34,936 nucleotides of DNA from Halieaceae bacterium. Its GTDB lineage: Bacteria > Pseudomonadota > Gammaproteobacteria > Pseudomonadales > Halieaceae. Shown here piece after piece: positions 1 through 7,090 of the stretch (positions are counted from its first letter, which is position 1; each line of letters starts with the position of its first letter). Made by a program: the position numbers and the translations under genes. The notes beneath the pieces are model-generated. The model worked only from the letters and a program-made list of their open reading frames with translations, did not search any database and was not told the origin of the DNA. Location: assembly GCA_028277365.1 (NCBI GenBank), contig JANQGK010000146.1, positions 1 to 34,936 of the forward strand, given 5' to 3'.

Positions 1-354
1 CTGGGTGCACTGCTGCTGACCAGTGCCGCGTTCCTGGTGCCGGCCCTGGGGCAGGGTCTGCTGATTTCCACCCTTGCCAAAAACCAGTTCGTAGCCGCCC
101 AGTTCGCGGTGTTCTCGGGCTTTATGCCCGCCTTCCTGCTGTCCGGTTTCCTGTTCGAAATCGACAGCATGCCCGGCTGGTTGCAGGGCCTGACCTACGT
201 GGTGCCGGCCCGGCACTACGTGCAGTCTCTGCAGTCGATCTTCCTGGCCGGCGACTACTGGCCGGAGTTGCTGTTCAACGGCGCGGCGCTGCTGGCGGTG
301 GGGGCGCTGTTCTTTGCCGTCACGCTGCGCAACTCCCACGAGGTACTGGACTGA
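1..354 (+). CDS. ABC-2 type transporter permease, 3' part (5' end cut by window)
   Basis: The reading frame is open from base 1, so this is the C-terminal 117 residues of a longer protein whose start lies outside the window. The visible part has hydrophobic stretches and a loop around FLFEIDSMPGWLQGLTYVVPA, which is typical of ABC-2 permeases of the YbhS/YhhJ type (a short extracytoplasmic loop of the form 'MPxWLQxLTxxxPxRH' before the last membrane helix). Such permeases pair with a second permease, an ATPase and often an HlyD-like membrane fusion protein to export small molecules. The stop codon overlaps the start of the next permease by one base (TGATG at 352-356), so the two are translationally coupled. 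The ATPase would be expected upstream, outside the window. The substrate cannot be told from sequence. Confidence 0.85.
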   Translation: MGALLLTSAAFLVPALGQGLLISTLAKNQFVAAQFAVFSGFMPAFLLSGFLFEIDSMPGWLQGLTYVVPARHYVQSLQSIFLAGDYWPELLFNGAALLAVGALFFAVTLRNSHEVLD

Positions 355-1457
355 TGTGGGCGCGGCTCAGTGTGGCTATCTGGAAGGAGATGGTCAGCTA
401 CCTGCAGGACCCGACCACCCGGCGCTTCCTGATCGGCGCGCCGATCGTGCAGACCGTGCTGTTTGCCTATTCGGCCACCCTCGATGTGCAGAACATCGAT
501 GTCGCGGTGCTCGACCAGGACAACGGCCGCTGGTCCCACGAGCTGGTGGCGCGGGTGGACGGCGCCTGGTTCACCGATGACATTATTACCGCCCGTGACA
601 GCGGCGAGCTCGAAGAGCTCATCACCGCGCGGGAGGCGCTAGTGGCCCTGCGCCTGGCGCCGGATTTCTCACGCCTCATCGATGCCGGCCTGCCCGCCAC
701 GGTGCAGGTGCTGGTAGACGGTCGCCGTGCCAATGCCGGGCAGGTGGCGACTTCCTACCTCGGCACCGTGGTGGATGAGCTGGGCGCTTCATTGGTGCCG
801 GCCGCGACCACACAGCCGCCGCTGCTGGAGGAACGCCACTGGTTCAATCCTAATCTCAACTACCGCTGGTTCATGGTGGCCAATCTCAGCGCCGTGCTGG
901 GCATGATGATGTGCCTGGTAGTGACCTCCCTGTCGATTGCCCGGGAACGGGAGATGGGCACCTTTGACCAGCTGCTGGTGTCGCCCATCAGCTCTACCGA
1001 GATCATTATCGCCAAGACCATGCCGGGCATGATGGCGGGCTTCGTGGTGAGCTTAATCATCACACTGCTGGCGGTATTCGCCTTCGGTGCCCCCTACACC
1101 GGCCAGCTACTGCTGTTCCCCTTTGCCCTGGCTCTGTTCGTGCTGTCGGTGGTGGGCATGGGCCTGCTGATCTCTGCCCTGTGCAATACTCAGCAGCAAG
1201 CCATCATGGGCTCTTTTTTCAGCTCCATCCCCTTTGTGCTGACCTCCGGCTTCGCCACCCCCGTGGAGAACATGCCCGAGTGGCTGCAATGGGGGGCGGA
1301 GCTCAACCCGCTCAAGCATTATCTGGTGGTGGTGCAGGGCAGCTTCTTCAAGTCTCACGGCGTGGCCGACGTGGTAGCCAGTATCTGGCCCCTGTTGCCG
1401 CTGGCTCTGGGTTCGCTGGCGATTGCGTCAATAGAGGTGCGCAGCAAGCTGGCATAG
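354..1457 (+). CDS. ABC-2 type transporter permease (YbhR/YhhJ-like)
   Basis: A 367-residue inner-membrane permease of the usual ABC-2 length and layout. It has one N-terminal membrane segment (about residues 22-42), a large periplasmic domain (about 43-175), then five or so hydrophobic segments in the C-terminal half. The 'REREMGTFDQLLVSPIS' stretch just after the second membrane segment is the family's cytoplasmic coupling signature, and 'FATPVENMPEWLQW..NPLKHY' is the conserved loop before the last helix. It follows the preceding permease with a one-base overlap, so the two are probably a heterodimer in one export complex. It is the last gene of that operon: the next gene starts about 80 bases on and belongs to lipid metabolism. 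The exported substrate is unknown. Confidence 0.88.
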   Translation: MWARLSVAIWKEMVSYLQDPTTRRFLIGAPIVQTVLFAYSATLDVQNIDVAVLDQDNGRWSHELVARVDGAWFTDDIITARDSGELEELITAREALVALRLAPDFSRLIDAGLPATVQVLVDGRRANAGQVATSYLGTVVDELGASLVPAATTQPPLLEERHWFNPNLNYRWFMVANLSAVLGMMMCLVVTSLSIAREREMGTFDQLLVSPISSTEIIIAKTMPGMMAGFVVSLIITLLAVFAFGAPYTGQLLLFPFALALFVLSVVGMGLLISALCNTQQQAIMGSFFSSIPFVLTSGFATPVENMPEWLQWGAELNPLKHYLVVVQGSFFKSHGVADVVASIWPLLPLALGSLAIASIEVRSKLA

Positions 1458-1540
1458 ACAGTGGCCCATTTTGACCCTTTGCCACGTTCAGGGTGCGGGC
1501 TATAGTTTGCGACCAAGCTCGAAAGTACGGTTATGAAACT

Positions 1541-2785
1541 ATGTCTGTTGCAGAGAAGGCCCTGAACGACGACGCCTGGTCGGTACCGCTGGAATCCATC
1601 GACCCGGCCCAGCCCGACCGCTTCCAGGACAACAGCATCTTGCCCTGGTTTGAACGCCTGCGCCGGGAGGATCCGGTGCATTTTACAGACCACCCGGAAT
1701 TTGGCCGCTACTGGTCCGTGACCCGGTACGAGGACATTATGTATGTGGATACTCACCACGACGTTTTCTCCTCCGAACCGAGCATCACCCTGCGCGACCA
1801 GCCGGAAGATTTCACGCTGCCCATGTTCATTGCCATGGACGAGCCACGCCACAGCAAGCAGAGAGGCGAGGTCAATCCTGTCGTGGGCTCGCGCAACCTG
1901 CCCAACTTTGCGGAGCTGATCCGCACTCGTACCCAGGAGGTGCTGGACAAGCTGCCGATCGGCGAGACTTTTAACTGGGTAGACGAGGTGTCCATCGAGC
2001 TGACCACGCGCATGTTGGCCACCCTGTTCGATTTCCCTTACGAGGAGCGAAGCCGGCTGACCCGCTGGTCCGATGTCGCCACGGCCATGCCGGGGGGTGA
2101 CTTCATCGAGACCGAGGAGCAGCGTCGCGAGGAGCTCCTTGAGTGCCTGCAGACTTTTACCGAGCTGTGGAACCAGAAGGCCCAGCTGCCGCCCCAGCAC
2201 GACATGGTGTCGATGCTGGCCCACGGCGAGAACACGAAAAACATGCAGCCGCTGGAGTACCTGGGCAACCTGTTGCTGTTGATCGTCGGTGGCAACGACA
2301 CCACCCGCAATTCCATGAGCGGCAGCGTATTGGCACTGCACGAAAACCCCGCCGAATTCGCCAAGCTCAAGGCCAACCCAAAGCTGATTCCGTCGATGGT
2401 GTCCGAGACCATTCGTTGGCAGACGCCGCTGGCCTTCATGCGGCGCACCGCCCTGGAAGACACCGAACTGGGTGGCAAAGCTATCCGCAAGGGCGACAAG
2501 GTCGCCATGTGGTACCTGTCGGGGAACCGCGATGACTCGGTGTTTGAAGACCCCGATGCATACATCATCGACCGCCCCAACGTGCGCAAGCACTTGAGCT
2601 TCGGCTACGGTATCCACCGCTGCATGGGCAGCCACCTCGCGGAGCTGCAGTTGAAGATTCTCTGGGAGGAGATCCTCGCGCGCTTCGAGCGCATCGAGGT
2701 GGTGGGCGAGATTCGCCGCAGCCACTCCATCTTTGTCAGGGGTTACACCCACTTGCCGGTACGCCTGCACCCGAAGCAGGTTTAG
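1541..2785 (+). CDS. Cytochrome P450, CYP153-like alkane/fatty-acid terminal hydroxylase
   Basis: A 414-residue soluble bacterial P450. Visible motifs are the I-helix oxygen-activation motif VGGNDTT (about residues 249-255), the ExxR pair ETIR (Glu289, Arg292) and the heme-ligand loop FGYGIHRCMG with Cys361. The flanking sequence (FIAMDEPRHSKQR, SIELTTRMLATLFDFP, LSFGYGIHRCMGSHLAE) closely resembles the CYP153 family as I know it. Those enzymes hydroxylate the terminal carbon of medium-chain alkanes, fatty acids or cyclic hydrocarbons with electrons from a ferredoxin and ferredoxin reductase. No redox partner gene is present here. The ATG at 1541 is preferred over an in-frame GTG-type start at 1493 because family similarity starts after it; no strong ribosome site is visible. 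It lies ahead of an acyl-CoA catabolic operon but has its own gap (255 bases), and the downstream operon has its own promoter. The substrate is inferred from family only. Confidence 0.88.
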   Translation: MSVAEKALNDDAWSVPLESIDPAQPDRFQDNSILPWFERLRREDPVHFTDHPEFGRYWSVTRYEDIMYVDTHHDVFSSEPSITLRDQPEDFTLPMFIAMDEPRHSKQRGEVNPVVGSRNLPNFAELIRTRTQEVLDKLPIGETFNWVDEVSIELTTRMLATLFDFPYEERSRLTRWSDVATAMPGGDFIETEEQRREELLECLQTFTELWNQKAQLPPQHDMVSMLAHGENTKNMQPLEYLGNLLLLIVGGNDTTRNSMSGSVLALHENPAEFAKLKANPKLIPSMVSETIRWQTPLAFMRRTALEDTELGGKAIRKGDKVAMWYLSGNRDDSVFEDPDAYIIDRPNVRKHLSFGYGIHRCMGSHLAELQLKILWEEILARFERIEVVGEIRRSHSIFVRGYTHLPVRLHPKQV

Positions 2786-2812
2786 TCCCCCTCCCTCTCG
2801 CCTCCTGTCGGC

Positions 2813-2835
2813 CGGCCCGCGCTCAGGGCGGGCCG
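2813..2835 (+). terminator. GC-rich hairpin after the P450 gene
   Basis: A perfect 8-bp stem (CGGCCCGC at 2813-2820, GCGGGCCG at 2828-2835) with a 7-base loop lies 27 bases after the P450 stop. It is followed by C-rich sequence, not a T-run, so it is at best a weak intrinsic terminator or a transcript-end stabiliser. Confidence 0.35.
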
Positions 2836-2980
2836 CCCCCCGCAGCTCGTCGATGAGTGCCTGCCAGGAAGGATGCAGCGCCATGCCGTCCTCTTAATCC
2901 AGCACCTGGCGGTCGTGGCTGCCCTGGCCGTGTTCGCGCTGCTTGCCGCAGGGTCAGCAGACCAGGTGGCCGTCGGGAGG

Positions 2981-3017
2981 ATACTTGTATGCCAGCAAAA
3001 CATACTGTATGTTCAAA
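2981..3017 (+). promoter_or_regulatory. Promoter with embedded palindromic operator, copy 1 (lipid operon I)
   Basis: A sigma-70-like promoter can be drawn with -35 TTGTAT (2985-2990), a 17-base spacer and -10 TATGTT (3008-3013). The -10 box is embedded in a perfect 15-bp palindrome AACATACTGTATGTT (2999-3013). The block ATACTTG-N13-CATACTGTATGTTCAAA recurs exactly, with identical spacing, at 30650-30686 in front of the second lipid operon, while the 13-base spacer is not conserved. A repressor of the TetR or similar dimeric type binding over the -10 box is the natural reading. The regulator itself is not in the window. Confidence 0.7.
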
Positions 3018-3040
3018 ACCCTTTTTCCGGAGGTCTCCCC

Positions 3041-4222
3041 ATGAGTGAAATCGAGCAGTTTCGCGAGTCAACGCGGGCCTGGCTGGAAGCCAACTGCCCG
3101 CAGAGTATGCGCGCCCCCGCCAAGGGCGAAGGCGATGTTTACTGGGGCGGCCGCAACCCGGAGATGAGTCACCCGGACCAGAAAATCTGGGCCGACCGCA
3201 TGGGCGAGCGCGGCTGGACTACGCCCGAGTGGCCCGCTGAGTATGGTGGCGGTGGCCTCAGCAAGGAGCAGACTAAGGTGCTTCGGGAAGAAATGCGCCG
3301 CATCGGGGCGCGCAACCCGCTGGACAGCTTCGGCATCTCAATGCTGGGCCCGGCGCTGCTCAAGTACGGCAGCGAGGAACAGAAAAAGGAACACCTGCCG
3401 AGAATCGTGCGCGGCGAAATCCGCTGGTGCCAGGGCTACTCGGAGCCGGGCGCCGGTTCCGACCTCGCCAGCCTGCAGACCCGCGCCGAGGATAAGGGCG
3501 ACCACTATCTGGTAAGCGGCCAGAAGGTTTGGACCTCCTACGCCGACAAAGCCGATTGGATTTTCTGTCTGACCCGCACCGACAACAGCGGCACCAAGCA
3601 CGAGGGCATTTCCTTCCTGCTGTTCGATATGGCCAGTGAGGGTGTTACCACCCGCCCCATCAAGCTCATCTCCGGCAAGTCGCCGTTTTGCGAGACCTTC
3701 TTTGACAACGTGCGGGTGCCCAAGGCCAACCTGATGGGCGAAGAGGGCAAGGGTTGGGAGATTGCCAAGTACCTGCTCACCCACGAGCGGGAAATGATTT
3801 CCGGTTTCGGCTTTGGCTCCAGCCGTCGCACTCTGGCGCAGCTGGCCCGCGATGAAATCGGCATCGGTTCCGACGGCCGGCTGGAAGATCCCATCCTACG
3901 CAAGGACATCGCCCAGCTGGAGTTGGACGTGCTGGCCTTTGGTGCCACCATGGAGCGGGTGCGCGATGAGGCCAAAGCCGGGCAGGGCCTGGGCGCGGCC
4001 TCATCTATCTTTAAGTATTACGGTACCGAGCTCAACAAGCGCCGCTACGAGTTGATCATGTCCGCCAGCGGTGAGCAGGCCCTGGCCTGGGAGGGTGAGG
4101 CCTACAACGGTGGCGATACGCCCCGCGCCTGGCTGCGCACCAAGGCCAATTCCATCGAGGGCGGGACCTCTGAAATCCAGCTCAACATCATTGCCAAGCG
4201 TGTGCTTGGCTTGCCCAGCTGA
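3041..4222 (+). CDS. Acyl-CoA dehydrogenase, subunit 1 of a probable heteromeric pair
   Basis: A 393-residue flavoprotein that would introduce the alpha-beta double bond into an acyl-CoA. It shows the FAD/substrate motif 'YSEPGAGSDLASLQT' (about residues 134-148) and a C-terminus 'NSIEGGTSEIQLNIIAKRVL' typical of acyl-CoA dehydrogenases. It lacks the 'QMHGGIGMT' motif found in the next gene. Pairs of adjacent dehydrogenases that split these features are known as alpha2-beta2 enzymes in steroid side-chain catabolism (FadE26/FadE27 and FadE28/FadE29 type), and this gene plus the next fit that pattern. The frame is open further upstream, but ATG 3041 is chosen because a ribosome site (CCGGAGG) precedes it and the promoter/operator at 2981-3017 would lie inside the coding region otherwise. 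It is the first gene of a four-gene operon. Confidence 0.88.
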   Translation: MSEIEQFRESTRAWLEANCPQSMRAPAKGEGDVYWGGRNPEMSHPDQKIWADRMGERGWTTPEWPAEYGGGGLSKEQTKVLREEMRRIGARNPLDSFGISMLGPALLKYGSEEQKKEHLPRIVRGEIRWCQGYSEPGAGSDLASLQTRAEDKGDHYLVSGQKVWTSYADKADWIFCLTRTDNSGTKHEGISFLLFDMASEGVTTRPIKLISGKSPFCETFFDNVRVPKANLMGEEGKGWEIAKYLLTHEREMISGFGFGSSRRTLAQLARDEIGIGSDGRLEDPILRKDIAQLELDVLAFGATMERVRDEAKAGQGLGAASSIFKYYGTELNKRRYELIMSASGEQALAWEGEAYNGGDTPRAWLRTKANSIEGGTSEIQLNIIAKRVLGLPS

Positions 4223-4250
4223 TACGGCTTCACGGAACGGGAACGCGTAC

Positions 4251-5390
4251 ATGGCACTGGTACTGAACGAAGATCAATTGATGCTCAAGGACGCCGCCGC
4301 CGGCTTCCTGGCAGAAAAGGCCCCGATTGCTGAGCTTCGCCGTCTGCGCGATGAAGGCAGCGACACCGGCTATAGCCAGCCGCTGTGGGCGGATATGGCA
4401 GCGATGGGCTGGCCCGGTATTGCCATCCCCGAGGCCTATGGCGGCCTGGGCTTCGGTTACACCGGCCTTGGCATTGTGCTGGAGCAGATGGGCCGTAACC
4501 TCAGCGCATCGCCCCTGCAGTCTTCCATCCTGGTGGGCGCCTCCGCGATCGTACGGCTGGGCAGTGATGCCCAGAAGGAGACCCTACTGCCGAAGCTGGC
4601 CGCTGGCGAGCTGACCCTGGCACTGGCCATTCAGGAAGGCAACCATCATGCCCCTCACAAGACTGCGATGTCTGCCCACCGCGACGGTGATGACTGGGTG
4701 CTGGACGGCCGTAAGGTGCTGGTCTTTGACGGTCACGGCGCGGACACCCTGATCGTCGTGGCGCGTAGCGCCGGTGCCGCCGGTGAAGACGCCGGACTCA
4801 GTCTGTTCCTGGTGGATGCAGGCGCCGCCGGTGTGAATATAGAACGGGTCGCCATGCTCGACAGTCGCAACAGCGCCACCGTCACCCTCGACCAGGTGCG
4901 AGTGGGAGTCGATGCCCTGTTGGGGCCGGAGGGTGATGCCTTTGGTCCCCTGCAGTGGGTGCTGGATATCGCCAACATCGGTCTGTCTGCAGAGCTGCTG
5001 GGCCTGTCGGTAGAGGCCTTCGAGCGCACCATGGCTTATCTCAAGGAGCGCAAGCAGTTTGGCGTGCCGATCGGCTCGTTTCAGGGCCTGCAACACCGCG
5101 CCGCCGAAATGTATGCCCAGCTTGAGCTGGCCCGGTCCATTGTTCTGAAGGCCTTGCAAGCGGCGGACGCCGAGGAAGCCGGCCTGTCGGCGCTGGCCAG
5201 CGCCTGCAAGGCGAAGCTCTGTGAAGTAGCTACACTGGTGACCAATGAGGCAATCCAGATGCACGGCGGGATCGGCATGACCGACGAATTCGATATCGGC
5301 TTTTTTATCAAGCGCGCCCGCGTGGCCCAGCAGGCCTACGGCGACTACAGCTACCACCTGGACCGCTTCGCTCGCCTCAACGACTACTGA
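4251..5390 (+). CDS. Acyl-CoA dehydrogenase, subunit 2 of a probable heteromeric pair
   Basis: A 379-residue acyl-CoA dehydrogenase family protein. The N-terminal helical domain (MALVLNEDQLMLKDAAAGFL), the 'ERKQFGVPIGSFQGLQH' FAD-binding segment (about residues 266-282) and 'QMHGGIGMTDEFDIGFFIKR' near the C-terminus are visible. The middle domain is degenerate: where the first subunit has 'SEPGAGSD', this one has 'IQEGNHHAPHKTAMSA'. The two genes therefore carry complementary halves of the usual motif set, supporting an obligate heteromer. The gap to the previous gene is 28 bases. The frame is open back to 4071, but similarity starts at ATG 4251, which has a weak purine-rich site (GGAACGGGAA) before it. 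The natural substrate could be a fatty, isoprenoid or steroid side-chain acyl-CoA; sequence alone does not decide. Confidence 0.87.
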   Translation: MALVLNEDQLMLKDAAAGFLAEKAPIAELRRLRDEGSDTGYSQPLWADMAAMGWPGIAIPEAYGGLGFGYTGLGIVLEQMGRNLSASPLQSSILVGASAIVRLGSDAQKETLLPKLAAGELTLALAIQEGNHHAPHKTAMSAHRDGDDWVLDGRKVLVFDGHGADTLIVVARSAGAAGEDAGLSLFLVDAGAAGVNIERVAMLDSRNSATVTLDQVRVGVDALLGPEGDAFGPLQWVLDIANIGLSAELLGLSVEAFERTMAYLKERKQFGVPIGSFQGLQHRAAEMYAQLELARSIVLKALQAADAEEAGLSALASACKAKLCEVATLVTNEAIQMHGGIGMTDEFDIGFFIKRARVAQQAYGDYSYHLDRFARLNDY

Positions 5391-7088
5391 GTGGCAACGA
5401 TGCAAGGGCTGGCTGAGCTGGAAGCCGCGGTCGCCGCCATGACCGCGGACGATGCCCCCTTTGCCGTTGAAGAGGTAGAGGTGCGCGGCCAGCACTACCG
5501 CAGCTACCGCAACCAGCCCGCCAACCTTGCTGCCTACTTCAATATGATGGCCAACCATGCCACGAAGGAAGTTGTGGTGATGGGGGACGAGCGCTACAGC
5601 TACGCTGAGGCCCTGGCCCTGTCGAAGCAGTTCGCCGCCGCTCTGCAGCAGCGCTACGGGCTCGCCCCCGGTGACCGCGTTGCTATCGCCATGCGCAACA
5701 ACCCCCAGTGGATGTTCGCTTTCATCGGTACCGTGCTGGCCGGCGGCATCGTGGTGCCCATGAATTCCTGGTGGACCGGGGAAGAGCTGGAGTACGGACT
5801 CAAAGACTGCGATGCGAAAATCGTCGTGGTCGACCCCGACCGGGCCGCGCGCATTGCCCCCTTTGCGGACCAGTTGGGGCTGATCGGCGTGGGGGATTTC
5901 GACGGCGAGGAAGTCGTCGATTTCATGGCGCTGGTGCGGGAGTTCGAAGGCCTGGAGCCGGCGGCCTCGGAGGCCGCTCCGGATGACGACGCCTGCATCA
6001 TGTACACCTCCGGTTCCACCGGCCACCCCAAGGGTGCGGTGCAGACCCACCGCAGCGTACTGGCGGCCCTGTTCAGCTGGCTGCTGCTGGGCAGCGCCAG
6101 CAACAGCCTGGCGCCGGCGGCGGAGTCGACGTTCTCGCCCTGTGCGCTGATGACCGTGCCTCTGTTCCATGCCACTGGCAGCCACAGCCTGTTCATGCTG
6201 TCGCTGATGATCGGCCGCAAGATCGTGCTGATGCACAAGTGGGATGTGCAGGAGGCCATGCGGCTGATCGAGGCGGAACGGGTGACTAATTTCAACGGCG
6301 TGCCCACCATGTCCGCCGAGCTGCAGGCGACAGCCGCAGACAGCCCCTACGACCTGTCCAGCCTCAAGGAAATCTATGCCGGCGGCGCCGCGCGTCCGCC
6401 GGACCAGGTAAAGAAAATCACTACCGCCTTCAAGGGCTCCAGCGCCGGCATCGGCTATGGGCTTACTGAAACCAACGCCCTGGGCTCGGTCAACAGCGGC
6501 GCCTTTTACCTGGCCAGGCCCGACAGCGCCGGGCGCCCGGTGCCGGCGGTGACTGACTTCCGCATTGTGGATGAGCAGGGCAACAGCCTGCCGCCAGGCG
6601 AGCGCGGCGAAGTGTGTATCTCCAGCCCCGCCAATGTGCGGGGTTACTGGAACAAGCCCGAGGCCACCGCGGCCGCCTTCAAGGGCGGCTGGTTTCACAC
6701 CGGCGACGTCGGCTACATGGACGAGGACGGCTTCATTTACATCGTCGACCGCATTAAGGACATCATCATTCGCGGCGGCGAGAATGTCAGCTGCATCGAA
6801 GTAGAGGCGGCCATCTATCAGCACGAGGCAGTCGATGAAGCGGCAGTGTTCGGCCTGCCCGACGAGCGCCTGGGTGAAGTGGTCGGCGCGGCAGTGGTGC
6901 TGCGGGAGCCTGGCAGCCTGGATGCCGAGACGCTGAAGGCCTACCTGGGCGGACACCTGGCCGGTTTCAAGATTCCCGCCCACGTGTGGTTTCTCGACGA
7001 CAAGCTACCGCGCATTGCATCGGGTAAGATTTTCAAACGACAACTTAAGGCGGAATACGCCGCCCAACTGAACTCCGGGGGAGACTAG
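5391..7088 (+). CDS. Acyl-CoA synthetase (AMP-forming, class I adenylate-forming enzyme)
   Basis: A 565-residue ligase that activates a carboxylic acid to its CoA thioester through an acyl-adenylate. The core motifs are all present: the phosphate loop YTSGSTGHPKGAVQTH (about residues 205-220), YGLTETNALG (about 357-366), the hinge/ATP motif 'GWFHTGDVGYMDEDGFIYIVDR' (about 432-455), RGGENVSCIEVE, and the C-terminal catalytic lysine in LPRIASGKIFKRQL (near residue 546). Length and order match FadD/FadD3/FadD17-like enzymes. The annotated start is GTG, directly abutting the previous stop; ATG 5400, three codons on and preceded by GAGTGG, is an equally good or better start. It is co-transcribed with the dehydrogenases and probably loads their substrate. 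Chain specificity is not visible. Confidence 0.9.
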   Translation: MATMQGLAELEAAVAAMTADDAPFAVEEVEVRGQHYRSYRNQPANLAAYFNMMANHATKEVVVMGDERYSYAEALALSKQFAAALQQRYGLAPGDRVAIAMRNNPQWMFAFIGTVLAGGIVVPMNSWWTGEELEYGLKDCDAKIVVVDPDRAARIAPFADQLGLIGVGDFDGEEVVDFMALVREFEGLEPAASEAAPDDDACIMYTSGSTGHPKGAVQTHRSVLAALFSWLLLGSASNSLAPAAESTFSPCALMTVPLFHATGSHSLFMLSLMIGRKIVLMHKWDVQEAMRLIEAERVTNFNGVPTMSAELQATAADSPYDLSSLKEIYAGGAARPPDQVKKITTAFKGSSAGIGYGLTETNALGSVNSGAFYLARPDSAGRPVPAVTDFRIVDEQGNSLPPGERGEVCISSPANVRGYWNKPEATAAAFKGGWFHTGDVGYMDEDGFIYIVDRIKDIIIRGGENVSCIEVEAAIYQHEAVDEAAVFGLPDERLGEVVGAAVVLREPGSLDAETLKAYLGGHLAGFKIPAHVWFLDDKLPRIASGKIFKRQLKAEYAAQLNSGGD

Positions 7089-7090
7089 TC

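Noticed and set aside
1471-1506. TTGACC and TATAGT upstream of the P450 gene as a sigma-70 promoter
   Set aside because: The boxes are 24 bases apart, too far for sigma-70, and no better pair was found.
1355-2884. Minus-strand open frame of 509 codons antisense to the P450 gene
   Set aside because: Most of it is the antisense of a clear P450. Only its first residues, outside the P450, look protein-like, and those are reported separately as a possible remnant.
2940-2950. In-frame TGA near a Cys pair on the minus strand as a possible selenocysteine codon
   Set aside because: There is no sign of a bacterial SECIS hairpin directly after it and a TAA follows within 20 codons; decay is the simpler reading.
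2873-3040. Longer N-terminus for the first acyl-CoA dehydrogenase
   Set aside because: The added residues have no family similarity and the promoter/operator at 2981-3017 would fall inside the gene. ATG 3041 has the better ribosome site.
4584-6983. Minus-strand open frame of 799 codons antisense to the ACAD and acyl-CoA synthetase genes
   Set aside because: It is a shadow of GC-rich coding sequence on the other strand. The plus-strand genes have full family motifs, while the antisense product has none and is rich in Gly, His, Gln and Val without domain structure.
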